From Deltaproteobacteria bacterium GWC2_55_46 (GTDB lineage Bacteria > Desulfobacterota > GWC2-55-46): 64,000 nucleotides of DNA. The translations under genes were made by a program, and so were the position numbers. The DNA lies in assembly GCA_001595385.3 (NCBI GenBank), contig LVEI03000001.1, forward strand, positions 2,423,344 through 2,487,343, written 5' to 3'. Below, one piece after another: positions 33,988 through 43,512 of this stretch (the first letter of the stretch is position 1; the number at the start of each line of letters is the position of its first letter). The notes beneath the pieces are model-generated. The model ran no database searches. It saw only the letters and a program-made list of their open reading frames with translations, and was not told the origin of the DNA.

Positions 33988-35204
33988 GGCGGGCCGCGTT
34001 TTTTTCAAGGGCGGTTGCCATGTCCGGCGCCTCGGCTCTTCAGGCCCTGGCACACGTACTGCTTGAGAGGTTCTTCCCTGTGAGGGGGGAGATACGGAGG
34101 CTGCTGGTCATACAGCTTGGTCAGATAGGCGATTATGTCCTTACAGAGCCTTTCCTGAGGGCCGTAAAAGATGGTGGCAGGGGCGAGGTAACGGTGGCGG
34201 TGCTCCTCGATTCGATAAACGCCGACCTGTGCGCCGCCAGTGGGGTGGCCGACGAGGTCATAACCTATAACTCAAGGAAGTATACCAGGGGCACTGAGAG
34301 CTTCTTTCCTGCCGCTGAGCTCGGCAGAGCCCGTTATGATGCGGCCGTATGGCTGAGGGGCGACATGAAGGCATTCGCCTGGCTACTGAAAAGACGGCTC
34401 AGGTTCGTGAGCGCGGCCAAGTACCCGCTTCCGCTCAGGCGCTCCTGGTCCCCCGTTATTACCGGAAAGCCGGCGCAAGGCAGGTCCATGCACTATGCCG
34501 AATGCCTTGAAGACCTCTTCGGGCAGCTCTTCCCCGGCAGGCCCGGCATCTCCCGCGTCAACGCGGCGAGTCATCGCGAAGCGGCGTGCGAAAGGGTCTT
34601 CGTTCACATCGGATCGGGCAACGCCCTCAGAAGATGGCCGGCCGTGAGATACGCGGAACTGTGCAGGATGCTCCTCGAACGGGACGGCGCTACAAGGATA
34701 ACCCTCGTCGGTTCAGGGGCCGACGATGCCGTGGCGCTGCCAATAATGGATGCGCTTGTCGAGTACGGCGGCAGGGTCGAGAACCTGTGCGGCAGGATCG
34801 AGCTTACCGGGCTTAAGGGTCTCCTTTCAACAGGGGCGCTCTATATAGGTTTAGACAGCGGCCCGATGCACATAGCGGCCTCCGCCGGGATACCGATAGT
34901 AGCCATGATGGGCCCCCAGTCGCCCAAGGTATTCAGGCCATTGGGGACGCAGGATATTAACGTCGTCTACAAGGATTTTTTCTGTTCTCCATGCTGGCAG
35001 TTCTATTGCCTTCATAGAGCAAACGGGGCTGGGGCGTGCGTGCTGGCGATCTCGGCCGGCGAGGTCTTCAGGGCGGCTTCCAGTATCCTCGAAAGCAAGG
35101 ACGCCGGAGGGGCGACGGACGGTGATGAACTGATATCAAAGCGCGTCGGCGGTTCGCTGAGGCCGCGAAGGAGGGGAAAGAGTGAAGGTGCTGCTTCTTT
35201 ATAA
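33984..35204 (+). CDS. Family 9 glycosyltransferase (heptosyltransferase-like)
   Basis: About 406 residues from TTG 33984, with AGGGG eight bases upstream and TTGA overlap; ATG 34020 is an alternative. It shows LLVIQLGQIGDYVLTEPFLRAV, the hallmark N-terminal motif of ADP-heptose:LPS heptosyltransferases, and the C-terminal donor-binding region GLDSGPMHIAASAGIPIVAMMGPQSP. A late Cys segment (FFCSPCWQFYC) is also typical of the family. It acts in the cytoplasm on the growing glycan. The donor may be heptose or another sugar. Confidence 0.88.
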   Translation: MRRAAFFSRAVAMSGASALQALAHVLLERFFPVRGEIRRLLVIQLGQIGDYVLTEPFLRAVKDGGRGEVTVAVLLDSINADLCAASGVADEVITYNSRKYTRGTESFFPAAELGRARYDAAVWLRGDMKAFAWLLKRRLRFVSAAKYPLPLRRSWSPVITGKPAQGRSMHYAECLEDLFGQLFPGRPGISRVNAASHREAACERVFVHIGSGNALRRWPAVRYAELCRMLLERDGATRITLVGSGADDAVALPIMDALVEYGGRVENLCGRIELTGLKGLLSTGALYIGLDSGPMHIAASAGIPIVAMMGPQSPKVFRPLGTQDINVVYKDFFCSPCWQFYCLHRANGAGACVLAISAGEVFRAASSILESKDAGGATDGDELISKRVGGSLRPRRRGKSEGAASL

Positions 35205-36624
35205 CGTCTATTCCGACGAGCTTGGATCGAGCAGGCCGCCGTTGGGAACGGGCTACCTTGCGGAAGCGCTTGAGGCCGCCGGAGTCGATTATGACGTTAT
35301 CGATATGAAACTGGGGTATTCGGAGAAGGACGTGATCGAGAGGATCGGCCGGGGAAGATACGATTGCGTTGGGGTAAGTGTCTACACGGTCGGGCACAAG
35401 AAGTTCTTCGCCCTGTTGAAGACTGTGAAGGAGAGCTATCCGTCGGTCACCACCGTCGCTGGCGGGCCGCACATAACGATACTCGGCGCTCAGGTCCTCG
35501 AGGAGTACCCTGAGATCGACCTCGCCTTTGCCGGAGAGGCCGAGCAGTCCTTTGTGAGCTTCTGCAAGGGAGAGGAACTGAGGCGCATACCAGGGCTTAT
35601 CTACAGGGACGGCGGAAAAGTCGTCTCCGGCATGCCTTTTGAGAGGCCAACAGGCCTCGACAGCATCAGGTGGCCCAGGTACGGAAAATTCGAGCTCCAC
35701 AGGTACGCCAACGAGATAGGCGTCATCACCTCACGCGGCTGCCCGTACCCGTGCATATTTTGCTCGGTAGGCCTCACGCTAGGGAAAAAGGTAAGGGTGC
35801 GCTCCATACATGGCATAGGCGACGAGCTTGAATACTGGTACGGCAGGGGGAAGAGGATATTCAACTTTCTCGACGACAACTTTACCTTCTACAGGGAAAG
35901 GGTCTTCGATCTGTGCGACGAGATCGAGAGCAGGGGCCTCAAGGGGCTTACACTCAGGGCGTCCAACGGCATAAGGGCTGACCGTGTCGACAGGGAGATG
36001 CTCTTAAAGATGAAGCAGGCGGGTTTCAGGAGCTTCGGCATAGGCGTGGAGGCCGGCAACGACAAGGTCCTCAAGGCCCTCAGGAAGGGCGAGAGCATGG
36101 AGCAGATAGAGAACGCTATTAAGTTGAGCTGCGAGCTTGGCTTCGAGGTCTCGCTCTTTTTCGTCTACGGCACGCCGGGCGAGACCATGGGGGACATAGA
36201 AGACTCGATAAGGGTCGCCAGGAAGTACCCGGTCCTGAAGGCCGATTTTTATAACCTCATACCCTTTCCCGGCACCGAGCTATGGAAATGGGTGGAGGAG
36301 AAGAGGGCCTGGACCGGAGAGCCGATGGAGCTTTTGGACAGCATGGACAAGAACTTGAGGTTCTCCAGGGGCACGGGAAAGCCGTTCTTCACGACAGCAG
36401 AGCTCGGTACGGAAGACAGGCTTGCGCTTGCGGAAAGGCTGAGGGAGACGACCCTCGACATACAGAAGAAGGGTGTGGAGCGCATCTTCAAAAGGTACGG
36501 GGCGCTAAAGTACCCGCTGGCCTATCTCGCCTCCACCATCTTCTTTCAGAGGCTTTTTTTCAACAACAACCTCATAAGGAAGCTCTCGGATAAGGTGCGG
36601 TACCGTGGCGCGGGGGCCGCTTAA
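35182..36624 (+). CDS. B12-binding domain radical SAM protein, copy 1
   Basis: 480 residues, starting at GTG 35182 inside the GT9 gene. The N-terminal half is a cobalamin-binding-type Rossmann fold (PLGTGYLAEALEAAG, VAGGPHITILG). The usual D-x-H-x-x-G base-off motif is not visible, as in many such proteins. The radical SAM motif is CPYPCIFC (C-x3-C-x2-C), followed by FLDDNFTFYRERV and FGIGVEAGND. It may carry out methylation or another radical reaction on a glycan or lipid intermediate; related enzymes serve hopanoid, bacteriochlorophyll and antibiotic pathways. Confidence 0.87.
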   Translation: MKVLLLYNVYSDELGSSRPPLGTGYLAEALEAAGVDYDVIDMKLGYSEKDVIERIGRGRYDCVGVSVYTVGHKKFFALLKTVKESYPSVTTVAGGPHITILGAQVLEEYPEIDLAFAGEAEQSFVSFCKGEELRRIPGLIYRDGGKVVSGMPFERPTGLDSIRWPRYGKFELHRYANEIGVITSRGCPYPCIFCSVGLTLGKKVRVRSIHGIGDELEYWYGRGKRIFNFLDDNFTFYRERVFDLCDEIESRGLKGLTLRASNGIRADRVDREMLLKMKQAGFRSFGIGVEAGNDKVLKALRKGESMEQIENAIKLSCELGFEVSLFFVYGTPGETMGDIEDSIRVARKYPVLKADFYNLIPFPGTELWKWVEEKRAWTGEPMELLDSMDKNLRFSRGTGKPFFTTAELGTEDRLALAERLRETTLDIQKKGVERIFKRYGALKYPLAYLASTIFFQRLFFNNNLIRKLSDKVRYRGAGAA

Positions 36625-36640
36625 TGAGAAGGAGAGCAGG

Positions 36641-38104
36641 ATGAGGATACTTCTTTTGAACCCGCCCTTTCTGCCGAGGTATTCGCGCTTTTCAAGGAGC
36701 CCGGCGGTCACAAAGAGCGGGACGATATATTACCCGATCTGGCATGCGTACGCGGCAGGGCTTCTTGAGAGGGCAGGGCACGAGGTGATGCTCGTGGACG
36801 CGCCGGCAAGAGGGCTCAGCAGGGAGGAGTGCTACAGGCTGGCCGGTGAGTTCATGCCTGAGATGACGGTAGTCTATACGTCGACCCCAAGCATCTACAA
36901 CGACGTCGAGGTGGCTTCCTGCGTCAAGGAGCGCCTGCCAGGCACCTTTACAGTCTTGACCGGTCCCCACGTCTCTGCCCTTCCTGAGGAATCGCTGGCG
37001 CTCGACCAGAGGGTGGACGCGGTTGCGCGCCTCGAATACGACCTTACGCTCGTTGACCTAGCCGCAAGGCTTCTTGATGGAAGCCACGCCGCCACGCAGG
37101 GCCTTACGTTGAGGGTGGACGGCTCGATACGCTCAAACCTGGACAGGCCGTATTTGCAGGATATGGACTCGTTGCCCTTCGTCTCAGAGGTCTACAAGAG
37201 GCATTTGAGGATAGAAGATTATTTCTACGCGCATTGCAGATATCCGGTCGTCTCCATCTTCACGAGCAGGGGGTGCAACGCGAGGTGTGTTTACTGCGTC
37301 TACCCTCAGCAGGCCTTTGGCAGAAGGCAGAGGCAGAGGAGCCCGGAGAGCATCGTGGCAGAGTTCGAGTACATAGAAAAGGAGCTGCCTCAGGCGAGGG
37401 AGGTCCTCATAGATGACGACACCTTCTCCGTAAGCCAGGAGCACACGTTAGAGTTTTGCGAGCTGATGGCCAAAAAGCGGATAAGGCTGCCGTGGACGGT
37501 CGAGTGCCGCGCCAACCTGGGCTTTGAGACCATGCGGGCCATGAAGAGGGCCGGTTGCAGGCTCATCGTCGCAGGCTTCGAGAGCGCCGACGACACGGTC
37601 CTGAGGAAGATGAGGAAGGGAGTTACAGTTGAGCGCATGCGGCGTTTCTCCCAGGACGCGAAGAGGGCTGGCGTAATGCTCCACGCCTGCTTCATGGCAG
37701 GGAACATGGGGGAGACCAGGGAGACGTTGATGAAGTCGCTGGCGTTCGCGAAGGAGCTTGGCGCGGACACCTGCCAGTTCTTCCCCCTGATGGTCTATCC
37801 CGGGACCGAGGCTTACAGGTGGGCCGAGGAGAATAGCTATCTGACCACGAGGGACTTTAGAGAGTGGCTTACCCCGGAGGGCCTTCACAACTGCGTGGTG
37901 AGCACGCCTGAGCTTGCCGCCCGTGACCTTGTTGATTTCTGCGACCGCGCCAGGCGGAGCTATTACCTCGGGCCAAAGTACATCATGTACAAGCTCAAGC
38001 AGGGCATGAGAGACCCTCAGGAGCTAAAGAAGACGATCAAATCCGCCAGGATCTTCGCCAGGTATCTTTTCAGGAGAGCGGGGGGCCGGGCAGAGGGAGG
38101 GTAA
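36641..38104 (+). CDS. B12-binding domain radical SAM protein, copy 2
   Basis: About 487 residues from ATG 36641, which has GAAGGAGA upstream; the open frame begins earlier at GTG 36605. The N-terminal cobalamin-type domain includes IWHAYAAGLLERAGHEVMLVD and VLTGPHVSALPEE. The cluster motif is CNARCVYC, and VLIDDDTFSVSQEH and IVAGFESADD are typical of the subfamily. It is a neighbour and probably a distant relative of copy 1. The pair between two glycosyltransferases suggests two consecutive radical modifications of the glycan or carrier lipid. Confidence 0.87.
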   Translation: MRILLLNPPFLPRYSRFSRSPAVTKSGTIYYPIWHAYAAGLLERAGHEVMLVDAPARGLSREECYRLAGEFMPEMTVVYTSTPSIYNDVEVASCVKERLPGTFTVLTGPHVSALPEESLALDQRVDAVARLEYDLTLVDLAARLLDGSHAATQGLTLRVDGSIRSNLDRPYLQDMDSLPFVSEVYKRHLRIEDYFYAHCRYPVVSIFTSRGCNARCVYCVYPQQAFGRRQRQRSPESIVAEFEYIEKELPQAREVLIDDDTFSVSQEHTLEFCELMAKKRIRLPWTVECRANLGFETMRAMKRAGCRLIVAGFESADDTVLRKMRKGVTVERMRRFSQDAKRAGVMLHACFMAGNMGETRETLMKSLAFAKELGADTCQFFPLMVYPGTEAYRWAEENSYLTTRDFREWLTPEGLHNCVVSTPELAARDLVDFCDRARRSYYLGPKYIMYKLKQGMRDPQELKKTIKSARIFARYLFRRAGGRAEGG

Positions 38105-38105
38105 G

Positions 38106-39263
38106 ATGTTTGAGCTGATCTTCTGGGCCGGTCTTTCGGTCCTGGTCTACGCGTACATCGGGTATCCGGCTGTCCTTTTCGTCCTCAGCCGGGCGCTCAA
38201 GAGTGAAATGCCGACAGAGGGCGCCCCGGCTGCTGGCCTTCCTACTGTAGCCGTCCTCATAGCCGCTTACAACGAGGAGAGGAATATAAGGGCGAAGATA
38301 GAAAACGCGCTCGCAATGGAGTACCCGGGGAGCCTGCTCAATGTCTGGGTCGCCTCCGACGGCTCGACCGATTCCACAAACGCGATAGCGAGGTCTATGG
38401 CCGCGGAAGACCCAAGGCTACATCTGATCGAGTTCCCGCGCACCGGGAAGTCCGGGGTCTTAAACATGGCCATGCGCCCTATAAAGAGCGAGATAGTCCT
38501 CTTTACCGACGCGAACACGGAATGCGCAAGGGACTCTCTCCGGCTCATCGTGAGGCGTTTTGCCGACCGGCGTGTCGGATGCGTATGCGGGAGGCTCGTC
38601 TACAGGAACCCCGGCGGGATAGTCAGCGGAAAGGGCGAGAGCGCCTACTGGAGGTACGAGACCGCAATAAAGAGGCTTGAAAGCCGGCTCGGCTACATCT
38701 CCGGGGCGAACGGCGCGCTCTACGCCATCAGGCGGCGTCTCTTCGAGCCGCTGCCGGCCGGGACCATCAACGACGACTTCATTATCTCCATGAGGGTCGT
38801 GGCCAGCGGTTACATGAGCGTATACGAGGTGGGCGCGGTCGCTTACGAGGATGTCGCGATGAACGCCGCGGGGGAGTTCATGAGGCACGTACGGGACGGG
38901 GCAGGGCACTATATAGCCGTCTGGCATCTCGCTTCCCTCCTCAATCCGCTGCTTGGCTTGAGGGCCTTCATCTACTGGTCGCACAGGGTCTTCAGGTGGG
39001 CAGCTCCATTTATCCTCCCGGCCCTTTTCATCATGAACGCCTTCCTTCTCGACAGCGCGCTATACAGATGGACCTTCGCGCTCCAGGCCGCTTTTTACGG
39101 GGCCGCGGCGCTTGGGCTCATTGGCCTGCAAAGAAGAGGGCTGCCTTTTCTTGTCCACGCGCCGTTTTATTTCTGCAACCTCAACCTTGCGCTCTTCATC
39201 GGCTTCTTGAAGGCCGTATCCGGCAGGCAGAGGATGACATGGGAAAGGACTGAGAGGGCTTGA
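38106..39263 (+). CDS. Membrane family 2 glycosyltransferase
   Basis: 385 residues. An N-terminal hydrophobic helix is followed by a GT-A domain with VAVLIAAYNEERNIRAKI, WVASDGSTDST, the DxD-like FTDANTE, and INDDFIISMRV (the acid/base E/D-D region). Three or so membrane segments follow at the C-terminus, ending in a short tail. This matches processive or polyprenol-type GT2 enzymes. It ends in a TGATG overlap with the WecA-like gene. It probably acts at the membrane early in glycan assembly. Confidence 0.87.
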   Translation: MFELIFWAGLSVLVYAYIGYPAVLFVLSRALKSEMPTEGAPAAGLPTVAVLIAAYNEERNIRAKIENALAMEYPGSLLNVWVASDGSTDSTNAIARSMAAEDPRLHLIEFPRTGKSGVLNMAMRPIKSEIVLFTDANTECARDSLRLIVRRFADRRVGCVCGRLVYRNPGGIVSGKGESAYWRYETAIKRLESRLGYISGANGALYAIRRRLFEPLPAGTINDDFIISMRVVASGYMSVYEVGAVAYEDVAMNAAGEFMRHVRDGAGHYIAVWHLASLLNPLLGLRAFIYWSHRVFRWAAPFILPALFIMNAFLLDSALYRWTFALQAAFYGAAALGLIGLQRRGLPFLVHAPFYFCNLNLALFIGFLKAVSGRQRMTWERTERA

Positions 39264-40246
39264 TGGTCTTTCTTTATGCCGTTATAGGACTTCTGGGCGG
39301 CGCTGCCGGCGCGGCGCTTGTATACAGGTTTGGCCGTGCCTTCGGTCTTGTGGATATGCCTAATGAACGGAGTTCCCATACAGAGCCCACGCCGAGGGGC
39401 GCAGGCCTCGGCATAGCTGCCGCGTCTGTTGCCGCCGCGAGCCTCCAGGGTGAGCCGCTCCTTGCCTTCGCGCTTGCCTCTGTCGGGGGGCTTGGCCTTG
39501 TCGAGGACATGGCCGGCCTGTCCATTAAGGTCCGCCTTCCGGCGCATCTTGCCCTGTCGCTCTTGCTCGCTATATCTGCCCTCGGCCTGCCGGAAACGTT
39601 CCCGGGGCTCGGGGTAGTGATCTTCTGGGTGGTATTCCTCGCCGGCACAGCTAACTTCTACAACTTCATGGACGGCATTAACGGCATGGCAGGCCTCATG
39701 GGTGTAGCTGCCTTTGGGATGCTGGCCCTCTACGCCTATCTTGCCGGCGCGGGCCTCTTCGCGCTGGCGCTTGTCCCCATCTTCGCCTGCCTGGGCTTTC
39801 TGCCGTTCAACCTCCCCAGGGCGCGGGTCTTTATGGGGGATACCGGCAGCCTGTCGCTGGGCTTCCTCTTCGCCGCCCTCGTCATGAGGATGTCTGCCGG
39901 AACAGGGTCGTTCATGGGCATGGCGGCCTTCCTGGGCATCTTCTATGCCGACGCCATTATCACCATAGCCGTAAGGCTTGTGAAGGGCGATAACATCTTC
40001 ATGGCACACAGGGGCCACCTCTATCAGTACATCTCCAACGAGCTTGGCGTGGCGCACTGGAAGGTCTCTTTAGGCTACGCCAGCGCGCAGGCGGCCCTCG
40101 GCGCGGCGGCGCTGTTGTCGTTGCCGGGCGGGGGCGCGCTCCGTCTTGCCGCCGCGTTCGCGCTCCTCGCGGCGGTTGTCTACAAGTCGATAAAGTGCCT
40201 GCCCTCGAAGGGCAGGGCAATCCAGAAAACAGAAGGTAATCTATGA
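39263..40246 (+). CDS. WecA/MraY-family UDP-sugar:undecaprenyl-phosphate sugar-1-phosphate transferase
   Basis: About 327 residues with some ten membrane segments. It has the family's cytoplasmic-loop motifs: VDMPNERSSHTEPTPRGAGL, NFYNFMDGINGMAG (aspartates of the active site), VFMGDTGSLSLGF, and MAHRGHLYQ with the H-x-G-H loop. These identify a WbpL/WecA-type initiating transferase. It starts the repeat unit by moving a sugar-1-phosphate, probably GlcNAc- or a 6-deoxy-HexNAc-1-phosphate, to undecaprenyl phosphate. It overlaps the WbpM-like gene (ATGA). Confidence 0.9.
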   Translation: MVFLYAVIGLLGGAAGAALVYRFGRAFGLVDMPNERSSHTEPTPRGAGLGIAAASVAAASLQGEPLLAFALASVGGLGLVEDMAGLSIKVRLPAHLALSLLLAISALGLPETFPGLGVVIFWVVFLAGTANFYNFMDGINGMAGLMGVAAFGMLALYAYLAGAGLFALALVPIFACLGFLPFNLPRARVFMGDTGSLSLGFLFAALVMRMSAGTGSFMGMAAFLGIFYADAIITIAVRLVKGDNIFMAHRGHLYQYISNELGVAHWKVSLGYASAQAALGAAALLSLPGGGALRLAAAFALLAAVVYKSIKCLPSKGRAIQKTEGNL

Positions 40247-42234
40247 AAAAGAAGGTCCTGAGTATCCTCACCCCGAGCCCTGCCAAAAGGCTCTCATTTT
40301 TCTTCATGACGGACGTACTGGCGCTGGCCGCGACCCTGTATCTTTCGTTCCAGCTTAGATTCGACTTCGCCATGGACGCAGAGCGCTGGCGCGTCTTTCT
40401 CTACGCGCTCCCGTTCTTTATCGTGGCCAAGCTATTCGTCTTCGGCTCGTTCAGGGTCTACAGGATGACATGGAGGTATGTGGGGTTAGAGGACATGCTG
40501 AGGATACTCAGCGCGGTAGCCGTCGCTGAGCTTGTCCTGATGGTAATAATGCTGCTGCTCCTGCCAGAGATGCCAGGACTTAGCCGGCGGCTGCATCCGG
40601 GCGCGCCGACTCTACCCAGGTCGATCTTCCTCATAGACGGGGCGCTCTCGATACTCTTCTTCTCCGGGCTCAGGATATCGAAGAGGGTGGTACTCGACAT
40701 ACTGCACAAGAACCTGAAGAGGAGGAACTGCAGGAAGACCCTGATAATAGGGGCAGGGGACACGGGCGAGATGATACTGAGGGATATCCTCAGGCAGAAG
40801 AGGCCGGAGTTCTGCCCAGTGGGCTTCATAGACAATGACAGAAATAAGATAGGCTGTTCCATCCACGGCCTAAGGGTGCTCAGCGGCATGGAAAGCTTGA
40901 AGGAGGTCATAACTGTCCACAAGGTAGAGCTGGTCATAATAGCCATCCCGACGCTCGGCCGCAAGGAGCTCAAGGCCATCTTCGACACCGCCAGGGAGCT
41001 CGTCGATTCCATAAAGATAGTCCCAAGGATATACGACTTCCACCAGCCGACCATAAACCTCAAGAGCCTTGAGGAGATAAAGATCGAGGACCTCATCGGC
41101 AGGCAGGCTGTTGAGATAGACCGAGAGAGCGTTACCAGGTTCATAAGGAAAAAAGTGGTCCTCGTAACCGGCGCGGGAGGGTCGATTGGCTCGGAGATAG
41201 TCCGGCAGGTGGCCGCCTACCAGCCAGAAAGGGTCGTCCTGTTCGACATCGATGAGACCGAGCTCCACAACATGGAGATGGCGCTGAGGAGAGCATATCC
41301 GAGGTATTTCAGGGCAAGGAAGAACGTCCCTGGAGTGGCGGCGATGAACACGCCTGAAAAGTTCGCTTTCGTTGTCGGCGACGTCAGGAACCGGGAGAGG
41401 GTAAATGCGGTCATGAGGGCATACAGGCCGGATATAGTCTATCACGCCGCGGCCTACAAGCATGTGCCGATGATGGAGTCCAACCCGGAGGAGGCCGTCA
41501 GGGTCAATATGTTCGGGACCTACGAGATGGCCAGCGCCGCCGTCGCTCACGTGGTGAAGAAGTTCGTCATGATCTCCAGCGACAAGGCCGTGAGGCCGAC
41601 GAGCGTGATGGGCGCGACCAAGAGGATGGCGGAGAACATATGCCGCTCCTTCGGAGGCGGCGATACTTCCTTCGTCTCTGTTCGCTTCGGCAACGTCCTC
41701 GGAAGCCGCGGAAGCGTGCTGCCACTTTTCATGGACCAGCTGAGGGCCGGCGGCCCGCTCACGGTCACCGACAAGGAGGTCAAGAGATACTTCATGACAA
41801 TACCGGAGGCGACCTCGCTGGTGCTGCAGGCTTCTGTTATAGGCAGGTGCGGTGAGATACTCGTCCTCGACATGGGCAAGCCTGTGAGGATCGCCGAGCT
41901 CGCCGAGGAGCTTATAAGGCTTAACGGCCTCGAACCCTACAGGGACATAGATATCGAGTTCGTGGGCCTGAGGCCGGGCGAGAAGCTCTATGAGGAAATA
42001 TTCACGAACGAGGAGATACAGGGCGCGAGCGCCCACGAAAAGATATTCATGGCCAGGAACACGAGGCGGCATCAGCTCGGCGAAATAGAGCGGATACTTG
42101 GCGAGTTCGAGGACGGTATGGAAATGGACGGCTCGGGCGAGACGTTGAGGATGCTTCTCAGAAAATACGTTGAGCATATGGCCGAGGGGAAGGGGCACCT
42201 GAGGCCCGCGTCTTCACAAGGAGGTATCTACTAA
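40243..42234 (+). CDS. CapD/WbpM-like UDP-HexNAc 4,6-dehydratase with N-terminal membrane domain
   Basis: 663 residues. Four hydrophobic helices at the N-terminus are followed by a first Rossmann domain (LIIGAGDTGEMIL) and a second catalytic SDR domain (VVLVTGAGGSIGSEIV). The SDR domain has the family-typical M-x3-K active-site pattern in SVMGATKRMAE and the segment YHAAAYKHVPMMESNP. Proteins of this plan make UDP-4-keto-6-deoxy-HexNAc from UDP-GlcNAc. It is coupled to the WecA-like transferase, an arrangement seen in O-antigen clusters such as that of Pseudomonas, so its product may be the first sugar. Confidence 0.9.
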   Translation: MKKKVLSILTPSPAKRLSFFFMTDVLALAATLYLSFQLRFDFAMDAERWRVFLYALPFFIVAKLFVFGSFRVYRMTWRYVGLEDMLRILSAVAVAELVLMVIMLLLLPEMPGLSRRLHPGAPTLPRSIFLIDGALSILFFSGLRISKRVVLDILHKNLKRRNCRKTLIIGAGDTGEMILRDILRQKRPEFCPVGFIDNDRNKIGCSIHGLRVLSGMESLKEVITVHKVELVIIAIPTLGRKELKAIFDTARELVDSIKIVPRIYDFHQPTINLKSLEEIKIEDLIGRQAVEIDRESVTRFIRKKVVLVTGAGGSIGSEIVRQVAAYQPERVVLFDIDETELHNMEMALRRAYPRYFRARKNVPGVAAMNTPEKFAFVVGDVRNRERVNAVMRAYRPDIVYHAAAYKHVPMMESNPEEAVRVNMFGTYEMASAAVAHVVKKFVMISSDKAVRPTSVMGATKRMAENICRSFGGGDTSFVSVRFGNVLGSRGSVLPLFMDQLRAGGPLTVTDKEVKRYFMTIPEATSLVLQASVIGRCGEILVLDMGKPVRIAELAEELIRLNGLEPYRDIDIEFVGLRPGEKLYEEIFTNEEIQGASAHEKIFMARNTRRHQLGEIERILGEFEDGMEMDGSGETLRMLLRKYVEHMAEGKGHLRPASSQGGIY

Positions 42235-43140
42235 ATGGGATCGGAAGGGAAGGCTCTCGAAAAAGAGATAAACCTCGTCGATTACTGGCAGGTGATATGG
42301 GCGAGGAAGCTCTTGATAATCATGGTCGCGGCCGTCTTGACGGCCGTGACCGCCATTTACTCGCTTACGATAGAAGACATCTACCAGGCCAGGGCGGTAA
42401 TAATGCCGGTGAACCGGAGGGCCGACGCCAACTCCGGCCTCTCCACGCTCGCGCAGCAGTTCGGAGGGCTCTCTCTGCCGGCATCGGCGTCTTCATCCGA
42501 GATACTTAGCCTCCTTAAGTCAAATCAGCTCCGCGAGCGCGCCATTAACGAGTATGGACTTATGCGGGAGCTCTTTCCCGTGAAGCCTGACGGAGAGAGG
42601 GCGGCTGGCTACACCGGATTGATCAAGGCAGCCATGGCCGCGGTGAGACCTGGAGCGAAGGCGGGCATGGGGAGCGCCCCAACTGTCTGGGACGGCATAA
42701 GAAAGCTCGATTCCATGCTGACGATAAATTTCGATATAAAGGAGAACACGATAACCGTAACATCGAGGCACACCGACCCCAGGGTAGCGGCAAAGGTCGT
42801 GGAGAGCATGCTGGCAGCGCTAATGGACCACATGAGCGGCGAGGCGAAAAGGATAGCCAGGATAAACAAGAAGTACCTCGAAAACCAGCTCTACTCTACC
42901 GCGGACCCTATCATCAGGCAGAAGATATACAACCTCATAGCACAGCAGATAGAGACGTCGATGATGTCGGAGATGAAGGAGAACTTCGCCTTCACTATGA
43001 TAGACTCTCCAAGGGAGCCTGACAGGAAGGTATTCCCGGACAGGAAGAAGATAGTCAAGATAGGCTCGCTCATTTCTTTATTTACCGGGATATCTTTCGG
43101 ATTCCTGGTCGAGTACAGGGGCAGGCGCAAGTCGCTTTAG
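42235..43140 (+). CDS. wzz: Wzz-family chain-length determinant
   Basis: 301 residues with the classic two-membrane-helix plan: the first at about 22-42 (LLIIMVAAVLTAVTAIYSL) and the second near the C-terminus (KIGSLISLFTGISFGFLVEY). The latter is preceded by the proline-rich DSPREPDRKVFPDR. The periplasmic part is helical. A perfect AAGGAGGT ribosome-binding site sits ten bases before the ATG, and there is no gap after the dehydratase stop. No tyrosine-kinase domain is attached. It sets the O-chain length with the Wzy-like polymerase and closes the polysaccharide locus. Confidence 0.9.
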   Translation: MGSEGKALEKEINLVDYWQVIWARKLLIIMVAAVLTAVTAIYSLTIEDIYQARAVIMPVNRRADANSGLSTLAQQFGGLSLPASASSSEILSLLKSNQLRERAINEYGLMRELFPVKPDGERAAGYTGLIKAAMAAVRPGAKAGMGSAPTVWDGIRKLDSMLTINFDIKENTITVTSRHTDPRVAAKVVESMLAALMDHMSGEAKRIARINKKYLENQLYSTADPIIRQKIYNLIAQQIETSMMSEMKENFAFTMIDSPREPDRKVFPDRKKIVKIGSLISLFTGISFGFLVEYRGRRKSL

Positions 43141-43512
43141 ACTCTACTGTCTGTCATGGGGAGGGTTAAAAAATAAGGGGCCGCTCCAATCCGCGCTGCC
43201 CCTTATATTATGGCGGAGCGAGGTGGATTCTATCGTTCCTTGCTTGCGTTCTACCGGGATTAGAATTATGGTTATAAACTTGATGGTCCGTTTGAATAAA
43301 AAGCTGTAACGTGCCATTCTGTCGGTTTTTTTTAAAATCCTAGTGGTCTTTTTCTAATCTTGGCCCCATTCGTCTATTCCTTCCTTTTCTCCCCTTAAAT
43401 CAATGCATGCGGCATGGTCATCCCGCCTTATTGTCTGGAAAAATATGTTGTTTTCTGTTATCTTCGCACCCTATTTAGGATCGATCCCCTTGATAATGCC
43501 TATAGCGCCGAT
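43141..43512 (+). other. Intergenic region between wzz and the Dlt-like operon
   Basis: This 370-base stretch is clearly AT-richer than the flanking genes and separates two operons. It begins with a GC hairpin (see 43173-43206) and contains a run of eight T at about 43327-43334. It must hold the promoter for the downstream operon, but I found no well-spaced -35/-10 pair or sigma-54 site. The reading frame of the next gene is open back to 43414, so part of it may be coding. Confidence 0.5.
43173..43206. terminator. Hairpin after wzz, candidate bidirectional terminator
   Basis: A perfect nine-base stem, ATAAGGGGC (43173-43181) with GCCCCTTAT (43198-43206), encloses a 16-base loop. On the plus strand no T-run follows, but an A-run precedes it (43168-43173), so the minus-strand transcript would end in U-rich sequence. 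It lies 32 bases after the wzz stop. The position suggests it ends the polysaccharide operon, perhaps inefficiently, or guards against antisense transcription. Confidence 0.5.

Noticed and set aside
40870-42198. A 442-codon open frame on the minus strand
   Set aside because: It is antisense to the CapD/WbpM-like gene, whose motifs are unmistakable, and has no recognisable domain.
43173-43206. A standard Rho-independent terminator for wzz
   Set aside because: The stem is perfect, but no T-run follows on the plus strand, so it is listed only as a candidate hairpin.
43433-43465. A sigma-70 promoter TTGTCT...TTATCT before the Dlt-like operon
   Set aside because: The spacing of 20 to 21 bases is too long and the -10 match is weak.
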